DNA of 64,000 nt from CADEDH01 sp041394285. GTDB taxonomy: Bacteria; Actinomycetota; Acidimicrobiia; Acidimicrobiales; SZUA-35. Below are positions 57,280-64,000 of the stretch, one piece after another; positions within the stretch are counted from its first letter, which is position 1; every line of letters begins with the position of its first letter. The stretch lies in assembly GCA_041394285.1 (NCBI GenBank), contig JAWKIL010000001.1:372001-436000 (forward strand), in the 5' to 3' direction. The notes beneath the pieces are model-generated. The model saw only the letters and a list, made by a program, of their open reading frames with translations, did not search any database and had not been told where the DNA came from. Position numbers and translations under genes: made by a program.

Positions 57280-59139
57280 ATGGAACTCTCGTTCGTCATC
57301 TCCGCTCTCCGCCGACGGTTCTGGGTGGTCACGCTGTTCGCCCTGCTGGGATCGCTCCCGGGTCTCACCTCCAACCGGGCCGACAGCAACGTGTGGGAGT
57401 CGACGGCCGTCCTCAACATCCAGCCGCCCACCCGAACCGGCGTCAACATCTTCCAGGTCGACCCCGATCGCTACGTCCAGGGCCAGCTCAGCGTCCTGCA
57501 GAGCGAGGAGCTGGCGTCGCAGGTGGCGGGGGAGGTGACCAAGGCGTCGAATGCGGAGATCACCCCGGCTGAGCTGCGCCAGATCGTCACCATCGAGCAC
57601 AAGCCCGAGACCGACGTGGTGGAGATCACCACGACCACCGACAACGAGGTCAAGGCCCAGGCCATCTCTCAGATGTACGCCGATCTCTACGTGGCCGGCC
57701 TGGCCACCACCGAGACCGACGACAATCAGCGGGCCAAGCTCGAGGCCGACATCGCCCAGCGCCAGGCCGAGCTCACCGCCGTCGACACGGCCCTGAAGGA
57801 CGCGCTGAAGCCCTTCCTGCCCACCGGTCGCAAGCAGAACCCGGATCCGATCCCCCCGGCCGAGGTGGTCGACCCGGCCAACGTGTCGAAGCGGCAGACG
57901 ATCCTGGCCGAGCTGATCGATCTCCAGCGCCAGCGCAACGACCTGAACCTCCAGTCCACCCTGAAGGTCAACACCGAGATCATCGACGACGCCCCGCTGC
58001 CGCTGGAGCCCAAGCCGGCCCGGGGCAACTTCCTGCTGGCCGGTGGCCTGCTGGCCGGCGCCGTGGCCGGCGTGGTGGTGGCCCTGATGTGGGCCCGCTT
58101 CTCCACCAAGGTGCTCGACGAGGTGTCGGCAGGCGAGATCCTCGGCTCTCCGGTGGTGTCGGAGTTCCCCCACTACCGGTCCCTGGCCCGCAACCCGCTG
58201 GCCGCCTTCCAGGCCCTGCCCCGGTCGGCCGTGCCCACGGTGGACCAGCTGTGTGTGCGGGCGGAGGCCATGGCCCGTATCGGCGAACCACTGGTGGTGG
58301 CCGTCACCGGCACCATGCGCAGCGCCGGGTCCACCACCCTGGCCCTGGCCATGGCCGAGCGCTTCGCCGCCGGCGGGGCGTCGGTGGTGGTGATAGACGG
58401 CGACGTACGGGACCCCCGGGTCACGGCCTTGTTCAATGCCACGGCCGACGGCGGCGTGCCGTCGGTGATCGCCAGCGACGGCGCCCTCACCGACCAGCGG
58501 GGCCGGTCGGCCTTCACCCGCACGATGGACCCGGCGGTGAGCGTGCTCGGGCTCGGCCCCAACCGGGGCTCGGCTGCGCTGCGGCGAGACACCGTACCCG
58601 CCGTCCTGGGCGCCGCCCGGCGCAAGGCCGAGGTCATCGTGGTCGACGGCGGCCCGGTGCTCGACCTGGCCTCCACCCTGCAGTTCGCCGTCCTGGCCGA
58701 TGCCGTGGTCCTGGCCGTGCCGCTGGCCCGCCAGAAGGGCGACGCCCTGCTCGACCTGTCCCGCCAGCTGGGCCCCGTGGCGGCCAAGCTCCTGCCCGTG
58801 GTCACCGCCCCCTCGCGCCGCTCGGCCCGGGGCGAGGTGGTGGGTACCGACGGCACGATCGTGATGCCGGGCCCCGGGGCCGGCGGGGGTGCCGCCCCGT
58901 ATGGCGCCAGCCGCCCGGTGGTGGCCACCGAGGTCCCCTCCGGTAACGGCTCGGGGGCGGCGGCCGCTCCCGCTGCTCCGGCCACGCCGGCGGCTGCCGC
59001 AGCGTCCACCACGGGCCTGCTGGGCGACAACGGGACGAGCAGCTGGACGGCGCCGGTGAAGGCGCCAGAGCTGCCCACCAACGGCGACGCCGCCGCTACC
59101 CGGCCGGCCGATGGGTGGGGGCAGCAGCAGCCGCACTGA
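57280..59139 (+). CDS. Wzz/BY-kinase-like chain-length protein with degenerate Walker A
   Basis: This 619-residue protein combines a Wzz-type chain-length domain (transmembrane helices at about 13-30 and 246-270; coiled-coil between, with KLEADIAQRQAELTAVD) and a P-loop domain like BY-kinases (CpsD/Wzc). The Walker A loop reads GTMRSAGSTTLAL from Gly344, with Ser351 where the invariant Lys stands in GKT/GKS. Walker A' VVVIDGDVRDP and the B-like VIVVDGGPVLD are kept. The C terminus (from about 530) is Pro/Ala/Gly-rich and lacks the tyrosine cluster seen in BY-kinases. Likely catalytically poor, with a structural or regulatory role beside the canonical protein at 62249-64000. ATG 57280 has AAGGA 11 bases upstream. 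Confidence 0.83.
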   Translation: MELSFVISALRRRFWVVTLFALLGSLPGLTSNRADSNVWESTAVLNIQPPTRTGVNIFQVDPDRYVQGQLSVLQSEELASQVAGEVTKASNAEITPAELRQIVTIEHKPETDVVEITTTTDNEVKAQAISQMYADLYVAGLATTETDDNQRAKLEADIAQRQAELTAVDTALKDALKPFLPTGRKQNPDPIPPAEVVDPANVSKRQTILAELIDLQRQRNDLNLQSTLKVNTEIIDDAPLPLEPKPARGNFLLAGGLLAGAVAGVVVALMWARFSTKVLDEVSAGEILGSPVVSEFPHYRSLARNPLAAFQALPRSAVPTVDQLCVRAEAMARIGEPLVVAVTGTMRSAGSTTLALAMAERFAAGGASVVVIDGDVRDPRVTALFNATADGGVPSVIASDGALTDQRGRSAFTRTMDPAVSVLGLGPNRGSAALRRDTVPAVLGAARRKAEVIVVDGGPVLDLASTLQFAVLADAVVLAVPLARQKGDALLDLSRQLGPVAAKLLPVVTAPSRRSARGEVVGTDGTIVMPGPGAGGGAAPYGASRPVVATEVPSGNGSGAAAAPAAPATPAAAAASTTGLLGDNGTSSWTAPVKAPELPTNGDAAATRPADGWGQQQPH

Positions 59140-59232
59140 GCTGCCACGACACGATTGGTGATCGGTGTTCACCCTGGTGAGAGCGACCGGGGCGAACCGC
59201 CCGCCCGCCGCCGATTTGCCTCCAGGCCTGTC

Positions 59233-59238
59233 TAGGGT
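59233..59238 (+). promoter_or_regulatory. Putative -10 box of a leaderless rfbF-like transcript
   Basis: TAGGGT is followed by TGCGGC and the ATG at 59245, the same six-base spacing as at three other genes in this window. A TTGCCT at 59214-59219 would be only 13 bases upstream, too close to be a standard -35. Confidence 0.45.
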
Positions 59239-59244
59239 TGCGGC

Positions 59245-60042
59245 ATGACCCAGCCCGAACCATCTGATATCCCGGTCATCGTCTTGTGCGGTGGTCAGGG
59301 AACCCGCATCCGAGAGGCGTCAGAGCGCCTACCCAAGCCGCTGATAGACATCGGTGGCCAGCCGATCCTGTGGCACATCATGAAGCTGTACGGAGCCCAC
59401 GGGTTCCGTCGTTTCATCTTGTGCCTCGGGTACAAGGCGTGGGACATCAAGCAGTACTTCCTCGAGTACCAGCGGATGATGTCCGATCTGCGCATCGAGA
59501 CCGGGAGCGGCGCCATCGACTTCCTCGATCGGGAGACGCTCGACGACTGGGAGGTGTCTCTCGTCGACACCGGTGTCGACACCGGCACCGGTGGCCGCAT
59601 CGACCTCGTGCGCCACCTGATCGACACCGACTACTTCATGGTGACCTACGGCGATGGCCTGGGCAACGTCGACCTCCGGGCCGAGCTGCAGGCCCTGGCC
59701 GACTCGGACAACATCGGCCTCGTCACCGGCGTCAACCCCACGTCCCGCTACGGCGAGCTGGGTGTGGAGGAGAACATGGTCACGAACTTCGCCGAGAAGC
59801 CGTCGTCGGACGGCTGGGTGTCGGGCGGCTTCTTCGCCTTCCGACGGTCCTTCCTGGACTACGTGCCCAGCGACGATCCGGAGCACTTCTTCGAGCGGGG
59901 CCCCGTGCAGGCCATCACGCACAAGGGCAAGCTCGGGCTGTTCCGCCACACCGGCTTCTGGATGGGGATGGACACCTACCGCGAGTACACGGCTCTCAAC
60001 GAGATGTGGGCCAGCGGCGAGGCGGCCTGGAAGCTCTGGTAG
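59245..60042 (+). CDS. rfbF: RfbF-like nucleotidyltransferase (glucose-1-phosphate cytidylyltransferase)
   Basis: This 265-residue protein closely follows glucose-1-phosphate cytidylyltransferases: IVLCGGQGTRIREASERLPK, ILWHIMKLYGAHGFRRFILC, LGYKAWDIKQYF, VTYGDGLGNVDL (GDG metal site) and GFWMGMDTYREY. It would make CDP-glucose, the entry to CDP-3,6-dideoxyhexoses and other CDP sugars. The next enzyme, a CDP-glucose 4,6-dehydratase, is not in this window, so the activated sugar's fate is unclear. It lies on the plus strand next to a strong terminator and convergent with wbaP. Confidence 0.85.
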   Translation: MTQPEPSDIPVIVLCGGQGTRIREASERLPKPLIDIGGQPILWHIMKLYGAHGFRRFILCLGYKAWDIKQYFLEYQRMMSDLRIETGSGAIDFLDRETLDDWEVSLVDTGVDTGTGGRIDLVRHLIDTDYFMVTYGDGLGNVDLRAELQALADSDNIGLVTGVNPTSRYGELGVEENMVTNFAEKPSSDGWVSGGFFAFRRSFLDYVPSDDPEHFFERGPVQAITHKGKLGLFRHTGFWMGMDTYREYTALNEMWASGEAAWKLW

Positions 60043-60093
60043 CTACGTCTGGCGCTCGGCGCCCGACCGGCTGAGTACCGAGTGAGTACCGGC

Positions 60094-60119
60094 GACGGCC
60101 GCCCTTCGGGGCGGCCGTC
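60094..60119. terminator. UUCG-loop terminator between convergent genes
   Basis: GACGGCCGCCC-TTCG-GGGCGGCCGTC is a perfect 11-bp stem closed by the stable UUCG tetraloop, 51 bases after the rfbF-like stop and 8 bases before the end of the convergent wbaP-like gene. Likely terminates both. Confidence 0.75.
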
Positions 60120-60126
60120 TGCATGC

Positions 60127-61968
60127 TCAGTCTCCGGTGTTGGTGCGGCCCCGCTCCGCCGTCGACGGCCGCTGGCCGACCGGGTCCTGGGGCGAGGGGC
60201 TGGCGTCGAGGTGGGCTGCCCGGCGGGCCAGGCTGCGCTGGCGGAGATCGATGACCACATCCGGCCGGTCGTCGTGGTTGGCTTCGGCGATCTCGGCCAT
60301 CACGGCGTCGAGGCTGACCGACACCGACGGGGGCCGGATCTGGGCGGCGGCCGGGACGGGTGCGGCGGCCAGGGGCCCGGTCGGCACCGCCGGAGCGGCG
60401 GGCCGGTGCATGGGAACGGCATCGTCCATGGTCGGGGCGACGGCGCCGGGACGGGCCTGGGCCGCCTGGACCCGGGCCGGCAGAGGGCCGGAGTGGGCCC
60501 GGGGGGCCGGCGTGATGCCGTCGGTACCGGCGGAGCGGCGTACGAACCGCAGGGGGAGCAGAGCGAACGACACGACCACCTGCTCCAGCGTGGCCAGCAG
60601 GATCCGCAGGTCGAGGCCGAGGCTCCAGTTCTCGACGTAGTGCAGGTCGAGCCGGCGGTAGGCGTTGAACGAGGCGTTGGAGCGGGCCTCGACCTGCCAC
60701 AGGCCGGTGATGCCGGGCCGGACCATCGAACGGTCCTTCAGCTCGTCGTCGAAGACCGCCAGCTCCTCGGGCAGGCAGGGCCGGGGCCCGACGAGGCTCA
60801 TGTCGCCCTTGAGCACGTTGATGAGCTGAGGAACCTCGTCGAGCGAGGTCTCCCGGATGATCCGGCCGACCCGGGTGATGCGGGGATCGTTCGACATCTT
60901 GAACAGCGGCCCGTTGCGTTCGTTCTCGGCCTGGATCTCGGCCTTGAGGGCGTCGGCGTTGGCCACCATGGAGCGGAACTTGTGCATGGCGAAGAGCTCG
61001 CCCCGGCGGCCGGCCCGCTGCGAGGTGTAGGTCACCCGCCCCCGGTCCTCGAGCCAGATGGCCATCGCCACCAGGACCATGACCGGGGAGAAAAGGGCCA
61101 GGGCGACCACGGCGCCGACGATGTCGATGATCCGCTTGGCCACGAGCTCGGCGCGCCGGGTGCGGGTGCGGGCCATCATGACGATGGGCTCGTGGGCCAG
61201 GGAGCGCACGTCGAAGCGGCCCTGGCCCATGCGGGAGACGCCGGTGGTGAGGTGCACGTCGTAGCCGGCGGTGAACAGCTCGCGGGTGATGGCCCGGAAC
61301 TGGTCGCCCCGGAATCCGGTGGCGGTGACGATGGCGCCGGTGGCGCCGCGCTGGCGCATGAGCTCGACGAGCCGGCCGACGGGGCCGATCCAGTGCTCGG
61401 TGAGCCCGCTGCGCTCGGCCACGGCCAGGTTTCCGACGACGCCGGCCAAGGTCAGGCGGGACTCGGGATGGTCAGCGATGAGATCGGCGATCTGGCGGGC
61501 CTCGTCTCCCGTGCCCACGATGAGCACCCGCTCCTCCTGGCTGATGCCCGGGATCTCGGCCGCCAGCGCTCGCAGCAGACCGCGCACCAGGGTGCGGGTG
61601 CCGAACACGATGAGCCAGCCGATCAGGATCTCCCAGGCGCCGATGTGCCAGTCGAGGAAGGCGGCCAGGACGGCCACCGCCGAGGCGCCGCCCAGGGAGG
61701 CCACGAACACGGCCGAGATCTCCTCGGTTCGGGGAAGGGCCGGGCGACCGGCGTAGAGCCCCCGTCGCCTCATGATGGCCATGGTCACCAGAGATGCCAC
61801 CGCCACCATCAGCAGCGAGGGGCCGTCCGACCGCTTGAACGTGTCGGTGATGTTGCTCAGCACCAGCACGGCGAACCAGCCGAAGGTCACCACAGCGACG
61901 TCCGCCGTCAGCTGGGTCATGGGGGGGCTAGCGGGTCGCGGCAAGGTTGAAAGGATCCTTTTGAACAT
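60127..61968 (-). CDS. Polyprenyl-phosphate hexose-1-phosphate transferase (WbaP/CpsE type)
   Basis: This enzyme starts the repeat unit by transferring a sugar-1-phosphate to undecaprenyl phosphate. The 613-residue protein has four or five N-terminal transmembrane helices, a Rossmann-like domain with VLIVGTGDEARQIADLIADH, another helix (IIDIVGAVVALALFSPVMV) and the catalytic domain: FAMHKFRSMV, ETSLDEVPQLINVLKGDMSL with the DE pair, VGPRPCLPEEL and RPGITGLWQVEAR. About 110 C-terminal residues are Pro/Ala/Arg-rich and look disordered, longer than usual. ATG 61968 is in a palindrome-flanked region; ATG 61920 is an alternative start. It is the initiating enzyme for the locus. Confidence 0.9.
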   Translation of the reverse strand: MFKRILSTLPRPASPPMTQLTADVAVVTFGWFAVLVLSNITDTFKRSDGPSLLMVAVASLVTMAIMRRRGLYAGRPALPRTEEISAVFVASLGGASAVAVLAAFLDWHIGAWEILIGWLIVFGTRTLVRGLLRALAAEIPGISQEERVLIVGTGDEARQIADLIADHPESRLTLAGVVGNLAVAERSGLTEHWIGPVGRLVELMRQRGATGAIVTATGFRGDQFRAITRELFTAGYDVHLTTGVSRMGQGRFDVRSLAHEPIVMMARTRTRRAELVAKRIIDIVGAVVALALFSPVMVLVAMAIWLEDRGRVTYTSQRAGRRGELFAMHKFRSMVANADALKAEIQAENERNGPLFKMSNDPRITRVGRIIRETSLDEVPQLINVLKGDMSLVGPRPCLPEELAVFDDELKDRSMVRPGITGLWQVEARSNASFNAYRRLDLHYVENWSLGLDLRILLATLEQVVVSFALLPLRFVRRSAGTDGITPAPRAHSGPLPARVQAAQARPGAVAPTMDDAVPMHRPAAPAVPTGPLAAAPVPAAAQIRPPSVSVSLDAVMAEIAEANHDDRPDVVIDLRQRSLARRAAHLDASPSPQDPVGQRPSTAERGRTNTGD

Positions 61969-62029
61969 CGTCAGTGCACGCCCTGCCTGCTCGCCTCTGC
62001 CCTACCAGTTCTATCAAAGGATCCCCTTT
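61950..62029. promoter_or_regulatory. Two AAAGGATCC palindromes around the wbaP start
   Basis: AAAGGATCCTTT (61950-61961, perfect 12-bp palindrome, inside the first codons) and AAAGGATCCCCTTT (62016-62029, near-palindrome in the leader) share nine bases and lie 66 bases apart. They could form an operator pair controlling the initiating transferase. The intergenic region 61969-62248 has no gene and is less GC-rich than its surroundings. Confidence 0.3.
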
Positions 62030-62248
62030 CGGGGCCGTCGGGCTTCCCGGGTTGGGAGGTTCTGCCCACCAGCCAAAACAGCGAAAACCGAGCGGCCGGC
62101 CGCTGCCTCTCGGAGGCCATGCCGACCGTCGGGTTCCGACCGGTACGCGGGGTGGGTTCCACCGCCTAGCAGAGACGGAAAAGCCGCCCGTGATACGCGT
62201 TGCATGACCGCCCGCCGAAGACCGGAGGCGGGTAACCGTACTGTCCGC

Positions 62249-64000
62249 TCAGCGACCGTAGGGGGATGGCTGGGACCGGCGCTGTCGGGGGCTCAGGAGC
62301 GTGGCGCCGGAGGGCGACGGCGGGGAGGTCAGGTCGATGGCCGGCCGCCCGGTCTCCATGGAACGGGGGCGTCGGGCGCGGCCATCGCTTTCGTCATCGT
62401 CGTCGCTGCCGTAGTACGAGCCGTACTCGCTGGAGGCCACGCCCACCAGGCAGACCCCGATCACGTCGGCCCCCACCTGACGCAGGCTGTCGACGGTGTC
62501 CCGGAGCTGGTCCCGGGTGGTCCGGCCCGATCGGGCGACCACGATGACGGCATCGACGATGCGGCCCATCGAGACCGGGTCCGACACCGGCCCCACCGGC
62601 GGGGCGTCGAGGATCACGAGGTCGGCCTGCCGTTCGAGGTCGCGGATGAGGGCGGCGAAGGCCGGGGACGCCACGAACTCACCGGGGTTGGGCGGCAGCG
62701 CGCCGGTTGGGATCACCACCAGGTTCCGGCTGCCGGGCGTACCCACCCGCACCGCCAGCTGGTCCAGCGGCACGCCGGAGCGGAGGTTGTCGGACAGGCC
62801 GGGCTGGAGCGGGCACTCGAAGATCCGGTGGATCCGGGGCCTCCGGAAGTCCACGTCGATGAGGGCCACCCGGTGGTCGACGGCGCTCATGGCCCACGCC
62901 AGGTTGGCGGCCGAGGTGGTCTTGCCCTCGCCCTGGTCGGGGCTGGTGATCAGCAGAGAGTTGATCTCCCGCCCCAGGAGGGCGAACTCCACGGCCGTGC
63001 GCACCTTCTGATACGCCTCGGCCACCGGTGAGCGGGGGTGGCGGAGGGTGGCCAGGGCGAGATCGCCGTCCTCCAGTGGCCGCGCCGGCTCCGGGATGCC
63101 GCCCAGGAGTGGCAGACCGAGGGCGGCCACGTCGTCGGGGCCCTTGATCGTCCGATCGAGGTTCTCCACCAGGAGGGCCACCGCCGCCCCCAGGATCAGC
63201 CCTATCACCAGGCCGAGCAGGAGATTGCGCTCCAGGGAGGCGTTCGTGGGGTGCTGAGGCGGAGCGGCCACCTGGACCACCCGGGCCGCCCCGGCCGCCG
63301 CCAGGCGGCTGTTCAGCTGGAGCTCGGCGATCGAGCCGGCCACCGCCTGCACCTTGGCGTCCACCACGTTCAGGTCGGGCTCCAGGTCATTCTGGAGGCG
63401 GGTCAGTTGGCCCTCGAGCACCGCCCGTTCCTCGTCGGTGACGTCGCCGGCGAGCTGGTCCTCCAGATCATCGATCGGCTTCCGGATCCTCGTCCGCTCG
63501 GTCCGGAGGTCGGCCAGGTCGGTCTGGAAGGCCTCCACCGCGCCGTCGATGCTGTCGATGGCGTCCTGCCGCTTGGTCTCGACGTAGACGTCGGCCCACG
63601 TGTTGGCGGCACTGGCCGCCGCCTCAGCGGTGGGGGCGGTGGCCGTGAACAGGATGGCGTCGGACGACTCGGCGGCGGCGATGTCGACGTCGGGGGAGAA
63701 CCCGAGACGGTTCTCCACCTCTTGGCGCACCTGATCGCTCGCTGCCAGGTCCACCTCGTTGGACAGCTCCCGCACGCCGGCCGCGCCGGATGTCCTCCCG
63801 GAGATCGCCTCCTGGGCGGCCGAACCGCCCACCGAGACCTGGGCCGAGGCCGACCAGCTGGGAGATTGGGTGGCGGTGAGTGCCGTGGCCAGCGCGCACA
63901 CGGCGATGGCCGGCACGAGGATCCACAGCCATCGCCGGCGCATGATGCGCAGGTAGTCGGCCAGCTCGAGCTCGTCGGCGACCGCGCCGGATGAGCTCAC
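62249..64000 (-). CDS. Wzz/BY-kinase fusion, canonical
   Basis: The 583-residue protein joins a Wzz domain (helices at about 27-45 and 265-290, coiled coil with TDLADLRTERTRIRKPIDDLE, in part) to a cytoplasmic bacterial tyrosine kinase domain: Walker A SPDQGEGKTTSAANLAW with Lys360, Walker A' VALIDVDFRRPR and Walker B LVILDAPPV. A short Tyr-containing tail (SEYGSYYGSDDDDESDG) follows, as in autophosphorylating BY-kinases. Such proteins set chain length and couple it to polymer export. GTG 64000 is the last complete codon of the window and gives a normal N terminus, but an earlier start outside the window cannot be ruled out. It faces the wbaP-like gene in the same direction. Confidence 0.88.
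   Translation of the reverse strand: MSSSGAVADELELADYLRIMRRRWLWILVPAIAVCALATALTATQSPSWSASAQVSVGGSAAQEAISGRTSGAAGVRELSNEVDLAASDQVRQEVENRLGFSPDVDIAAAESSDAILFTATAPTAEAAASAANTWADVYVETKRQDAIDSIDGAVEAFQTDLADLRTERTRIRKPIDDLEDQLAGDVTDEERAVLEGQLTRLQNDLEPDLNVVDAKVQAVAGSIAELQLNSRLAAAGAARVVQVAAPPQHPTNASLERNLLLGLVIGLILGAAVALLVENLDRTIKGPDDVAALGLPLLGGIPEPARPLEDGDLALATLRHPRSPVAEAYQKVRTAVEFALLGREINSLLITSPDQGEGKTTSAANLAWAMSAVDHRVALIDVDFRRPRIHRIFECPLQPGLSDNLRSGVPLDQLAVRVGTPGSRNLVVIPTGALPPNPGEFVASPAFAALIRDLERQADLVILDAPPVGPVSDPVSMGRIVDAVIVVARSGRTTRDQLRDTVDSLRQVGADVIGVCLVGVASSEYGSYYGSDDDDESDGRARRPRSMETGRPAIDLTSPPSPSGATLLSPRQRRSQPSPYGR

Noticed and set aside
57052..59172. Long open frame antisense to the Wzz/BY-kinase-like gene
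   Set aside because: The sense strand has clear family motifs; the antisense product is low-complexity Gly/His/Arg.

Overview
The window is about 70% GC, almost fully coding, and reads as the chromosome of a Gram-positive actinobacterium. Evidence: a long division and cell-wall (dcw) cluster with the SepF-YggT-DivIVA trio, a MurE carrying the DNPR meso-diaminopimelate motif, a Bpa-type proteasome activator ending in a HbYX motif, DUF3040 and LppM-like proteins, many GTG/TTG starts, and apparently leaderless promoters. I suspect an Acidimicrobiia-like lineage, but that is inference. I saw no tRNA, rRNA, CRISPR array, insertion sequence or prophage.

Layout. 1-12.4 kb is mixed housekeeping: a truncated inositol monophosphatase, a membrane protein, a Nudix hydrolase overlapping DNA polymerase IV, an LppM-like lipoprotein, DUF3040, a MoxR/DUF58/transglutaminase operon, a ROK kinase, an HNH nuclease pair and a lipoate-ligase-like protein. 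12.4-31.2 kb is the dcw cluster: control region, mraZ, rsmH, ftsL-like, ftsI, murE, mraY, ftsW, murG, murC, murB, ftsQ, ftsZ, yggS, sepF, yggT, divIVA. Most junctions from ftsL to ftsQ overlap by about 4 bases. murF and murD are absent from their usual places. 31.2-45 kb holds ileS, a degenerate DksA/TraR-like protein, lspA, rluD, a nitroreductase with an Rrf2 regulator, a phosphodiesterase, bpa, a hypothetical gene and dnaE. 45.1-64 kb is a Wzx/Wzy-type polysaccharide locus: glycosyltransferases, polymerase, flippase, a GH9 hydrolase, sugar-modifying oxidoreductases, a WbaP-like initiating transferase, two Wzz/BY-kinase proteins and an RfbF-like nucleotidyltransferase.

The most interesting signals are regulatory or in unusual protein architecture. 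Upstream of mraZ, a match to the actinobacterial LexA box sits close to four 10-bp-spaced MraZ-type repeats that overlap a good promoter. Three DnaA-box-like 9-mers precede dnaE. A 48-bp palindromic element occurs twice, each time between convergent genes, and carries their stop codons. An 88-bp GC-hairpin unit is tandemly duplicated after bpa. FtsW and SepF carry very long disordered regions. One of the two BY-kinase-like proteins has lost the Walker A lysine. No single locus is clearly a new defence or biosynthetic system; the polysaccharide locus with its own membrane-anchored GH9 enzyme is the nearest to an undescribed pathway.
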